NCBI GenBank assembly: GCA_036346205.1
Contig: JARFJB010001278.1
Coordinates: 5,649,501-5,713,500, forward strand
Source: Vesta saturnalis
Lineage: Eukaryota; Arthropoda; Insecta; Coleoptera; Lampyridae
DNA: 64,000 bases
Direction of reading: 5' to 3'
Below the pieces are notes generated by a model, which made no database searches, was not told where the DNA came from, and was given only the letters and a program-made list of their open reading frames with translations. This document shows, in pieces, positions 11,752 through 22,199 of this stretch; the first letter of the stretch is position 1, and each line of letters begins with the position of its first letter. A program made the position numbers and the translations under genes.

Positions 11752-12050
11752 AGTTTACTTTTGAACTTATGCGTTCATAACTAAACTTATAACAATTTAA
11801 TATTAGTCAAGTTGCTTTGGTACCTATATGTGAATCCTTGCGATATTGCAGGCTCACATTCCATTAACATAAGTAATTTGATTGTAATCTCATTATATTT
11901 AGAATTTACATCAGTTCTACACACATAAAGACAAAATTTACAGCAATTGGGGCTTGAATCTCGATAACACAGTTGGTTAGCGCCGTACTCTAACAAAGTA
12001 CAGGTCGTAGGATCAAATACTACTCCAACTAAACTTTTTATTTATGTATT
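11752..12050 (+). mobile_element. tRNA-bearing SINE-like repeat, copy C
   Basis: Begins with the family start TTTACTTTTGAACTTATGCG and then TTCATAACT. The body includes CGATATTGCAGGCTCACATT. The tRNA module reads ACACAGTTGGTTAGCG, GTACT-loop-AGTAC and GGATCAAATAC (a degraded B box). The tail CTTTTTATTTATGTATTTAAT is cut at 12050 by the next repeat. Confidence 0.85.
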
Positions 12051-12630
12051 TAATCTACGCCAGTGTCATTATGACATATTTATCATCTTCATTTGGGTGT
12101 CATTATGGCCTTCATAATAGCACCCAGTGCCATTATGAACTCATAATAACACGCAAATTTTAAAATAAAAAACAGGCAAAAAGAAAGTTAGTTACAACTT
12201 TTACTTCATTATACGTATAATCTTTACCAACATTTATTTATTGTAAACATTAATTATAAAGTCTGTACAATTTGTTAAATTCAGTCCATCAGTGCGTGAA
12301 ACTCATGTAAAGCACAAAAGTGAACGCAAATAATGACGTTGTCAACGTAAAAATTGCAACAATCAACAAGCGCGGTTACTATAACATCGATTAATATGGG
12401 CACTTAATAATTTTGAATTTTTATCTACAAAAACGTTTCTGATATTGTAAACAAATCGAATCTATGCGAAGAAAATCTATTTGGACTGGCGTAGATTAAA
12501 TTTTGAATGATACACGTTCGGTATGACCTTCGTAAAGAAACTTGTGTAAATAAACCACTCGGCTAACGCCTCGTGGTTTAACTTTACACGCGTTTCATTA
12601 TGACGTTCATATCGAACTAGTATCATTAAT
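12051..12630. repeat. inverted-repeat element with TCATTATGA palindromes
   Basis: It interrupts the tail of SINE copy C. TAATCTACGCCAGT (12051-12064) is perfectly inverted at 12485-12498. The left part holds several TGTCATTATG/TGCCATTATG palindrome-like motifs and one recurs near 12595. No ORF. It looks like a non-autonomous element or a hairpin-bearing repeat. Confidence 0.55.
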
Positions 12631-12635
12631 AACTA

Positions 12636-12700
12636 TAATGAAATCATAATAATTTTTAATTATATACTTACTTTTGAACTTACTCGTTCATAACAAAATC
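12636..12700 (+). mobile_element. SINE-like repeat fragment
   Basis: AATCATAATAATTTTTAATTATATACTT-like tail followed by TTTTGAACTTACTCGTTCATAAC. This is the end of one unit joined to the start of the next, as in the tandem copies A-B. Confidence 0.7.
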
Positions 12701-12854
12701 GATATTCATAATAATATCGATAGTACAGTTTAATTAATTTTTAGACATATCTGGCTTTGTATTAAGAAACTTTTCATAGAAACGTTATGTAAAATGAAAT
12801 TTTATCTAAAAAATTTGTACACATTTTCTTATAAACTTAATCCTTATTCCGATA

Positions 12855-13130
12855 TTGAAAATATCTGGTGTGGAACAACACACGACCTTTCAATCTGCAA
12901 AGTGAGAATTAACAGAAATGAAGGAATTTTTATAATTTTGTTTTGATAATTATGCAACTCCTATTTAATACGGTCATAACGAAAATATACAACATTGTAA
13001 AAAAGAAAACAATAATCTGTGTCACATGGACGTTTATAACTTCATATCAGATAGAGTTTAATAGACATATACATGCTAACATGAAAAAAAGCCACCCGCT
13101 TGTATAATATATCGATAACACAGTTTGAGC
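12855..13130 (+). repeat. interspersed repeat R2, copy 2
   Basis: Diverged direct copy of 10308-10490: GGTGTGGAACAACACACGACC, later AACTTCATATCAGATAGAG, CACCCGCTTGTA and ATCGATA. It has an extra block of about 90 bp relative to copy 1. Confidence 0.75.
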
Positions 13131-13558
13131 ATTTTCAATCCTATTTAATTAATTTTTAAACCTATTTGGCCGTGCACAAAAAATCTTCATAATGGAAAGT
13201 TACGTAAAATTAAATTCTATTTAACAAATATATTGACACATTTTCTTATAAAGCTTATCGTTGTTTAAATATTGAAAAACATGAACCAACAATAACCTTA
13301 GGCATTTTTTTGTCGCTAAATTACCCTTCGTATCAAAAAATTGCATAGAAAATAATTAATCAACATTCTTAAGGTCTACATGACTGTATTTTTATATCTT
13401 TGAAATATACAGCTGTTTCAGAAATATTTGATAAAAACCATAAACTGCTTCTGATAAACTCCATCCTCCACTGCTGAAATTCGCTCAAGAAGAAATGAAG
13501 ACAAGCATAAATACAAAATTTTAAATATGTAGATGTCGTTCTAGAGTTATCTTTAATA
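13131..13558. other. AT-rich spacer
   Basis: Nothing recognised on either strand. Confidence 0.6.
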
Positions 13559-13559
13559 C

Positions 13560-13722
13560 TAACACACACACGCGATTACAAGCACACGCACAGGCACACG
13601 CACACGCAAACGAACGTGTACGGGAATACGCACACACAAACAAGCGCACACGGGTAAGTACACGCATGCACATGCACACGCACACCCACTTTCACGCACA
13701 AGCACGCGCACACGCACACGAT
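13560..13722. repeat. compound CA/CACG microsatellite
   Basis: Irregular run of CACACG/CACGCA units interspersed with short unique bases. Confidence 0.93.
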
Positions 13723-13758
13723 GAAAACTCAAAATTCCAGCGTAACAATACATTATAT

Positions 13759-13764
<6 letters not shown>

Positions 13765-13825
<61 letters not shown>
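13765..13825. repeat. (TA)n microsatellite
   Basis: About 30 TA units immediately left of the PLE-3 remnant. Confidence 0.97.
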
Positions 13826-13827
<2 letters not shown>

Positions 13828-14345
13828 AAAATTTCGGAGATCAAGCGATATCCGAGAAAACCCAGGGCGTGGCTTTGATATGTGAACAATACCTTCCTAG
13901 TTGGGCCACATGGAAAACATAAGCTGGATGAATTCCTAGACCATTTAAACAGCCGCGCAGCCCCCATAAAATTTAAAATAGAATTGTCGAAACATAGACT
14001 GCAACACACAATGAAGATCAAAATTCCAAAAATTGTGTATATAACCAACCATGCGAATGAGGCCGATCATATAACGGAAAAATAGTAAACCACTCAAAGT
14101 CAGAACTCAGGAATATAGGAATAACATCTGCAAAGCCGAAACAAAAAGATCAAGAATCGCCGAACATGTGTGAAACGAAGATCAACGAATCCAATGGGAT
14201 AACATATAGATAGTGGCGAAAATGCAACTCGCCAAAAACTCAAATAAACCACTTACATGGACTGGCAGAAAACGCGATATGCCAAGCTTGAACAGAAATA
14301 AAACCAACAATGCGCGAAGAGCTTAGGTGCAATAGCCCGCCCAAC
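13826..14345 (+). pseudogene. Penelope-like element remnant PLE-3
   Basis: Plus-strand frames give KPRAWL, then a stop where Arg is usual, then YVNNTFLVGPHGK (YVDD expected), then LDEFLDHLNS and IKFKIEL of the RT palm/thumb region. About 200 bp later comes RSRIAEHV...DQRIQWDNI, matching the endonuclease C-terminal region of PLEs. The catalytic DD is NN, and stops break the frame. The remnant lies exactly between two TA microsatellites. Confidence 0.82.
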
Positions 14346-14352
14346 ATGCGGA

Positions 14353-14356
<4 letters not shown>

Positions 14357-14421
<65 letters not shown>
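14357..14421. repeat. (AT)n microsatellite
   Basis: About 32 AT units directly right of PLE-3. Confidence 0.97.
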
Positions 14422-14425
<4 letters not shown>

Positions 14426-14789
14426 TCCGCATGTAATTAGTTCAGACATTGATCTTTTAATAAATATTATGACTTTTTTAATTTTTATACAGAGTGTACC
14501 CGAAATATATATTTATAGCTTTTTTTGTTTTAAATATAAATAACTGTCTTGTTTTAAATGCAACACCCTGTATATTATTCGAAAGAAAATTGAAAGATAT
14601 ACATTTTTTGTAATAAGCAAATTTTGTCTATCTGCAACGGTTTTTGAAATATTTACAATTTTAAGATTTTGTTTTTAATTCTTCGTGGTATAATAAATGT
14701 ACACCCTGTATAATATCAGGTATGTTGACCAGAAAACGATCATAACAGATGCCATACTTAAATAATGATAAAAAGTACTGACTTTTATT

Positions 14790-15492
14790 TTGGTGAAGAA
14801 GAAATAGTTTATATTACAAAAAAAATCCATTCCTTCTGCTGCAATAAAAGAAATCCCTACTCTCGACAAAATAGTGGCAGTACTAAAAGAAGACGTTGAT
14901 GGATCACAATTGTCTCGGTTCACACTACAAGGGATACTACAGGAATTTAATTTTTCGTGGAAAAGGGTGAATCGAAAATCAATGCTAATTGATAATCTCC
15001 AAATTGTTTCTTTCAGACGCAAATACTTTCGTGAAAGGAAGAAGTTTTGTGCCGAAGGACATGAAACCTTTTATCTCGATGATACTTGGTTGAACGAAGG
15101 GTATACTGTAAAAAAAATTTGACAAGATAAAAATGTTATAAGTCGCCATCAAGCAGTCCAAGAGTGTTGGTTAACTGGAATAAATCCACCATCGGGCAAA
15201 GGTCGATGCCTAATTATTACACATGTAGGTAGCGCTACTGGATTCTTAAAAAATGGGTTATTACGAAGACATGAACGCTGATGTTTTTTAAGAACAATTT
15301 GAACTCAATCGAGAGCTTTTAGCTATAGCAAATCATAAATAATTTTTTAAGTATGTTATTGATCATATAATTAAAGGGCAATAGCGTATGTGGGAACTTG
15401 ATGTGATAATGGAAGAAACTATAGAACCCGTTATAGTATCCACAGAACAAGATGCCAGCTCTTCCGAATCGGAGGCGGATGTTAAAGACTGA
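14790..15492 (+). pseudogene. Tc1/mariner-like transposase remnant, copy 1
   Basis: One frame reads SIPSAAIKEIPTLDKI, then LKEDVDGSQLSRFTLQGIL (HTH region) and HETFYLDDTWLNEGYTVKK (first catalytic Asp region). After a stop it continues QDKNVISRHQAVQE, then INPPSGKGRCLIITHVGSA and GFLKN. It ends with an acidic Ser-rich tail (SSSESEADVKD) near 15492. Several stops. Repeat ends of the type ACACCCTGTAT lie upstream (14566, 14700), with TACAGAGTGTACCC at 14488. It is closely related to the antisense remnant at 26.4-27.05 kb. The third catalytic residue region is decayed. Confidence 0.82.
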
Positions 15493-15719
15493 TTGTTAGT
15501 TACGTATCGCATTTGTTTCCAAAACCTACATTTATGACAATATTAAATGTAAAAAAATTAATGTAAACTAAATTTATAATTATTTTACATTAATCAAAAC
15601 ATCGGCATTTTGAATAGCCACATATAAGATACATAAATGTTTAATACTTTTACGCCTTGCAATTGTTTGATAATTAATTTACAATATTTAATACACTGAA
15701 ATCCAACCGCACGTCTGTG

Positions 15720-16008
15720 AATTGTCTGATCTTCAGGAAGGAAAAGGAAAAGGTCACGTATTTCATTCCCCCCCCCAAGCGGGAGGACCGGCTGCTTGAG
15801 CTTTCCAAGCTCCTTCAGCCACAAATTATGGATTCCCAGCATTACGTATATATGCATGGTAGGGTTAAGGATGTGTGTGGTCAGGATAGGGTCGGAAAGG
15901 AGTTAGGGATCTGAAGGGAAAAATACTACCCTAGCATTCGTCTAATTAGCCGCACATAGTATGCATATACGCAGTGACCATGCCGCTACATGTGTATGAG
16001 GAAAACCC
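15720..16008 (+). repeat. interspersed repeat R1, copy 2
   Basis: Inverted relative to copy 1 at 2462-2655. It has CTTTCCAAGCTCCTTCAGCC, ATACGCAGTGACCATGCCGC and an edge at CCCTGA. About 100 bp of sequence between the blocks is absent from copy 1. No coding potential recognised. Confidence 0.75.
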
Positions 16009-16009
16009 C

Positions 16010-19000
16010 CTGATCTGCAGGCTTAAGTCGAATTTTAAAAGTTCGTCTTTTGTTTGTGGTTTACTTGAACCGTCTTTATTTAACACAATATTTTGCAAGT
16101 AGCACATTTACGTTCGTTTAAATTAGCCCGGTTTACTACTGATTTCTGTTTTCCACGTCCATGCAAAAAAACGACACTATTTCACTAATAAGATGATTTA
16201 TTACTCTCTGATCTTTTGGGACGTACTTTACCTAGTTAAAACACAACCGATAATAATAAATACATATCAATTTCATGTTTTCTGAAAAATATCAGAAAAG
16301 TAGTTTACATAATATTATAAAAGAACGACAAGTACAAAGTAGCTTTTAAATCCAATGAACACACATTTTGAAATCGGGCAGAAATTGAACTGCACATTCT
16401 GTAGTTCTGCTTATATTCGACAAACGCTTAGGAATGTTGATATTAAATACAAATAACGCATTAGATGTTACATATGTAAAACACAGACTAATTAAATTAT
16501 GCCAAATATTTAATTGTAAATGATCACCTTATGACTTCAGAAAGCAATATTTAATTTTTACATTTTGGTAATAAAAAAACTAGATGTTTTGAAAGCACTC
16601 GAAATTTATAAACATAAACAAAAAGACCTTTAATGAACGAACAGGTTGATCTTATAGATTCGTCTTTAACAGGTATTTTAAATATGGAATTATATATACT
16701 ATAACTACTTGCTATTATTTACTTATATATTTTTCTTGATAATGATACATTGCTACTAAATATGGAATTCCACGAAGTAAGGTTAAATAATATAATTTTA
16801 CCCTTTTTAAAACTTACTCGTTACTTTAGTTCGGGATATATATTATCCTTGTATATTTACAGAAAGCACTCTTGGTTCGTATAAAATAGTCTTTAAAGGT
16901 ATTTATTTTTATGAATAGAAAAAGTCTTAAAAACATCTAAAAGCAAATAATTAACATTTCATCTTGATCTCATTTTGTTAATTTAAAAGAACCATTAAAA
17001 CTGAATAAAGATGGATCGGTTTTAAATTAGTCGATAGCTAACCTAATGATAGATTTACATTGCCAAACTAAGAAATTGCAAAAATCCGCCCGTTAGCATT
17101 TTTCTTATTCGGTTACAAAACGCAGTAGGTGTTTTAATTTTTTTTTTTTGAAGATTTGTTGTTTCCTGTAAACAGAATAAATTTTCTTAGCATAAATGAT
17201 CATGAGAATTAAAATACCTACAACAGCAGCAATTTAATGAAGCGAAAATTGTGTCTGAATAATTATTGACCGATGATAGTAATAATATTTTATATTTCAG
17301 ACTTTAATATTGTTGAGGCAGTTACATTTTTGGAAAAAGTTACAGCAGTTAAAATGATATGTATTTAATTTTATACATTTTTTAAACGTGTATTTTTGAG
17401 TTGTTTGTTGTATACAGTCATGACATTTTTACGGATTTTTGCAGTATGCATAATATTAAAGTATACCATATGTTTTATGTGGCGCCGTACGAATTAACAT
17501 AAAATAACTGTTGTTTAAACTGAACTATGAAAGATAATTAATAACTATTTTAAAGTGTATTTATTCTATTACAGTACCATGGCAGGGGAGGTATTTTAAT
17601 TGGTTTAAAAGAATCAGTCTAATACGTTTTTGTTAAATTTATGTTTAGCCTTCACTTTCAACACTACTACATTATACTTATTTATCGTCCTGAGTTACAA
17701 TTTCAGTTTACAACAAGCACAACTAATTTTTAACACACCTATTCTGAGTGGGCTACAAATGCGAAAAGTGGACATAGCTTATTAAAGCGATTTTAATAAT
17801 TATGGCGTTGTATAAAAAGTTACAACGTAAGCAGCTACATTAATTTGATGTCTTTTGTAACGTATCAAATAATATATCACAACAAGATTATAATAAACAA
17901 TTTTGAGACAAATTTGAAGGTCCTTTAATTAATTAAAGTCTATTACTATGGTAGTAATATTTTTTGTGTCATTTGTTAACGTGTGCCTAGATTATGCTGT
18001 ATCTAATTAAGAAAATTTTATTTTAGAAGTATAATATGTACAAGATTTGATATGTGCATATTACACCATATAAGACAAACATGTTCCAATTAAATCAGAG
18101 AAAATTCGTATTTACTGTTCAATACATTACTACACTTCCGTCAAACCTGGTTGATTAGGAGATCCAACAATGTAACAAAAATTATTTTTTACATTTATAG
18201 ATGCCTACATAATTCTAATTTTAATTGACAGCATTTTTTCATTTATTGATATAGGGCGGTTAATAAAATTTAATGTCAAGAAGGCTATTGAAATTAAAAT
18301 TTATATTGAAACCTAATTCAGGTAGGTAATGCAACTGAAAATGTCAAATAACCTAACCCTACTATTAAAATAGATTTCCGCCGCACATTTCAAAAAAACC
18401 TTTATTACTTTATATTTGCTTCCTGCTCTATTTATTATTTTAATCATTGTGTTTTATAAATTTTTAAAACTTATTCAGTTGAATGTTGGCGTTATCGGTA
18501 TACGTTATTATTTACAGTTATAGATTAAAGACACTTATCTTTTTGGTTTTAAATGGCGTGTTTATACCTATATTCTACAATCCTTAAAAGTACGCACGTA
18601 AAGTTAGCATAGCCATTACAAAAACACAATTGCTTAAAACCTACACCATATAATGCTAATGCTAATTTGTTACAACAAAAAGATTCGGTGCTCCCCTGGG
18701 ATTGCCAGGCTGTTCCTGGTTAGCATAATATTCGTAATGTTTAAGTCAACAATGCGATCTATATCTCATAATTTCGTCCTAACTTTGTGCTAGGTTACTA
18801 CCCTCAAATGCTTGTATCTTTTATAATATTTTTGAATTTAAACTTCAAGTAAAGTACGCCCCAGAATATCAGAGAGTAATAAGTCATGTTATTCGTAAAA
18901 TAATGTAGCGTCCCCCATGTACCCTATCTTGAAAAGTGTAATTTGAACTGTCCAAAATAATGCAAATCTAAGAACAAATAGCTAAGTGATTTATCTTGAC

Positions 19001-19782
19001 TTTACTGACAATAATGTTACTATTATTCAAATTAATTGCCTGCCTTACTTTAATTTTCCTGGCAATAATTAAAATATTAGAATTTATTTACAAGTCTAAT
19101 ATTTAATTACTGGCAAACCTCAAATCTGATCAAAGGAATTGGCAGTCTAGTGGTAGGTACGTTGCGCTATCTGAATTAGATAGGCTAAAAGAGGTTAAGT
19201 ATTGCATCATGTGGAGCAAGTAAAAAATGAAACTACTCAAATTAAAATTAACGAGCTTTGCGCAATGATGGTTCAACCCGTTAATGTACTATTGTGGGAA
19301 AGAACCACCAATAAAACCCGCTTTATTTATAAATAAGTAATTGCACAAGTACATTAATAAATTAAATAACAAAAAAACAGTGAAAGGGTTAAATATATAA
19401 CAAAACACCATTAAATTAGGTTAAAGTGCGTATAAAATTATAACATTCAGAGAAAAAGAAATAATAAAAAAAAGCATTTTAGTTACACATGAACACAATT
19501 AAAAAACCCATGTAGGCCCACCCACAATTGTGTCAGAAATAAATCAGAATAAAAATCGTAATACCAAACATGTTGCCTTTTAAAATCAATTATGCCGGTC
19601 TTTAAGTGAATAAGCACATAAAACAATAAGGCAAATTACGGCACATATAAAATACAACAGAAAATATACAAGGAATTTACACGTACACAATTGTTTAGTG
19701 ACTACCAAAGTACATAATACATATGTACAGTTACAATAAATTATATACAAAGAGAAATTAGTTCGCAGGCAAATAATTTTAC
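16010..19782. other. long AT-rich spacer
   Basis: No gene or element supported except two minor points. 16175-16220 resembles 27636-27680 (AAGATGATTTATTACTCT...GACGTACT). A tRNA-like patch lies at 19134-19215. The rest is AT-rich with no homology recognised. Confidence 0.6.
19134..19215 (+). repeat. possible decayed tRNA-derived SINE head
   Basis: GGCAGTCTAGTGGTAGGTACG looks like an A box in a D-arm context. A weak B-box-like GAGGTTAAGTATTGC follows about 50 bp on. The anticodon arm is not convincing. Confidence 0.3.
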
Positions 19783-19799
19783 TTAACCCTTTTAAGGAT

Positions 19800-19958
19800 C
19801 ACTGGTAGCTATGTTTACCCTTTCCTATATTATTGAATATTGGGCTTTAAGTTCAAAGAGCGAGTTCCAAACGATATCTGGTAGCATTAGCTACCAGATA
19901 CTACATGAACGTGCGCATGAACCTAAAACTGAATCACTGGTAAACATAGCTACCAGTG
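19800..19958. repeat. piggyBac left subterminal palindromes
   Basis: A perfect 20-bp inverted pair begins CACTGGTAGC (19800-19819) and is matched by GGTAAACATAGCTACCAGTG (19939-19958). Between them is a perfect hairpin, 11-bp arms with a 4-nt loop (19875-19900). CTGGTAGC or its complement occurs four times. These could be transposase-binding sites. Confidence 0.85.
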
Positions 19959-20339
19959 GGCACGTAGTACGGTACTTTTTAGTAGTATTGTTGACATTGA
20001 AATTTATTTGTGTTATTTATTATTTTATCTATAAAAATACTGTGAAATAAATACACGAAGTGATTAAAGGATACTCTTAGGCTGCTCACTTGATAGCAAA
20101 AAGGTAAGTATAGTTTAGTTCTATTATTAGTTTCAATGTATAACTTTTTAGATAATCCTAACCTATTTTATAATGAATACTTTATGAACATTTTCTGTAC
20201 ATATAATCAAATAATTTTGAAATAGTAATTACTGGAAGAGATAGTGTAGTCTTTGGTCTTTCATTTATGAATGAATTACATTTTGTTTCGCGTTGCAAAA
20301 AGATGTTTTGGGTGATAATACGTAATTGTTGTTGCAGCA

Positions 20340-22109
20340 ATGAAGAAACCGCCAAAAAAGTGGGAACCCCCGCTCACCCCAAATTAATTAGAGAACTTGA
20401 CGTGGAAGGACGATTCAGAAGATGAAAATTTTTGCCTGTCAGACTATGGGGGTGACTCTGATGCAGAAGATGATATTTCATTTATACCTTTTTCGGCGAA
20501 ATGTAGCACTCGTCATTCGATTAGTTCCAGTCGACGCGTCAAGTGAAAATAGTCAAACGCTATCGACTATGGTTTTAGCAAACAGCACTGATACAGTTAA
20601 CGCTATATCAGGTGAATCTGCTAATCATCAAACTCATTCTGTTCCTGATTACTCCGTTCTCGACGATATTGATTCTGATAACTCACGTCTGGATCCAGAC
20701 TATTTTCCAGAAAATCATTGTACAAAAAACAATGTGGCCTATATATTTTCTTCTGTAAGTGACAGAATCAGAAGCGAATGAAATTATTGAAGACAATGTA
20801 AATGTTTCAACTCCTAAAACTGCAGACTTCAGGTGGTGTAAGAAGATAGATCAAGTCTTAGAGTACAGCTCATTCGATTTCTGTGAAATTTCAAAAATAA
20901 ACATAGACTTTCCAGAAAATCCAACCCCTTTAGATTTCTTTAGTGCTATTTTCACTAATGATATGTATCAAAAAATTATAGATGAATCGAATCTGTATGC
21001 AATACAATTTGGAAAATGTTTAGATATAACTACACAGGAACTACAGGCCTTCTTCGGTGTTCTCATAATTATAGGTTTCCACACGTTACCTACAGTGAAA
21101 TCATACTGGTCGTCTGACAAAAACTTCTTTGTACCAAGAGTGGCAGAGGTTTTTACAGTGAAAAGATTTCTGAAAATTCTGAGACTGCTACATATAAATG
21201 ACAATTCAAAAATGCCTCAAAAAGGTGACCCTATGTTCGATAAGTTGTATAAAATCCGACCGCTCATAAAGCATGTAAAAGCAAAATTTTCTGAATTGCT
21301 TACACCGTCCAGATGTTTGTCAATCGACGAAAGCATGATTCCTTTCAAGGGACGAACTGTGTTGAAGCAGTACATGCCCATGAAGCCGGTGAAGAGAGGA
21401 ATTAAGGTTTTGGCCATAGCATGTGCAAAGACTGGTTACTTGATCGATTTCGATGTCTATCAAGGCAAAACGGATGCAGCTGTCCAAGACACACTTGGTG
21501 AGAGGGTCGTAATGCAACTTAGTAGCCAGTTTCAAAATCGTGGATATTGCATTTACTACGACAATTTTTTCTACATTGCCCCTCTTCGCAAAACTTTTAG
21601 AAAAACAACTTTTCGCCTGTGAGACATTTCGAACGCCGAGGAAATATTTCCCAAAGCAATGCTTAGCTGATGACAAAAAATTAAAGAAGAGTGAGTCTGA
21701 TTCCGTAGCTAGTGGCAACATATCCGTCTATAAATGGAAAAACTGGGGAACAAAATGTGTGACACTGATAAGTAACATGCATAACTTCAAAGAAAAAACA
21801 ACTGTCCTCAGAACAAGTAAGGATGGCACTCGTGAAGAAGTCCCTTGTCCAACTGCTATTGCTGATTATAATGCACACATGGGTGGGGTAGATCGTTTTG
21901 ATCAGTTGATGTCAACCTATTCGATTCAATGGAAGTCCAAAAGATGGCGGATAAAATTATTTTACTACATGCTTGACGCATCAATAGTAAACAGCTACAT
22001 TTTATATAGGCACCATCATCATAAAAACTACCCCCGTGAAGTAGCTCTTACACATCTTCAATACAAAAGTCAGTTGGCTGATCAATTGATTGGTGTATTC
22101 TCATCCTGA
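20340..22109 (+). pseudogene. piggyBac transposase pseudogene
   Basis: An ATG at 20340 opens a basic N-terminus that soon stops. Another frame gives the usual acidic N-terminal region (WKDDSEDENFCLSDYGGDSD). The core domain lies at 20759-21622: PLDFFSAIFTNDMYQKI, ELQAFFGVLIIIGFHTLP, YWSSDKNFFVPRVAEVFT, RCLSIDESMIPFKGR (first catalytic Asp), GYLIDFDVYQGK and YCIYYDNFF (second). It resumes in another frame at 21540-22109 with WKNWGTKCVTLIS, MGGVDRFDQLMSTYSI (third Asp region), WRIKLFYYMLD and VNSYILYR. About three frameshifts separate otherwise well-kept blocks, so decay is recent. It ends with LIGVFSS and lacks the C-terminal Cys-rich domain many relatives have. Confidence 0.92.
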
Positions 22110-22199
22110 AAACGACCTGGACCCAATCATTTTTATACAAAATTTATGAAAATATTCACAATATATGAATAACCTGAGTTTTGCTCCTTAAAGGGTTAA

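Larger units (their letters stand above)
19787..22195 (+). mobile_element. complete-ended piggyBac element
   Basis: TTAA target sites are at 19783-19786 and 22196-22199. Inverted ends CCCTTTTAAGGATCA and (reverse complement of the right end) CCCTTTAAGGAGCA. The 2.4-kb interior carries a plus-strand piggyBac transposase gene with frameshifts and a left subterminal hairpin cluster. TTAA duplication and short TIRs are the piggyBac hallmarks. Confidence 0.93.

Noticed and set aside
13559..14543. Frames containing long Tyr-Ile runs
   Set aside because: Produced by the TA microsatellites. Only the PLE-3 block between them is supported.
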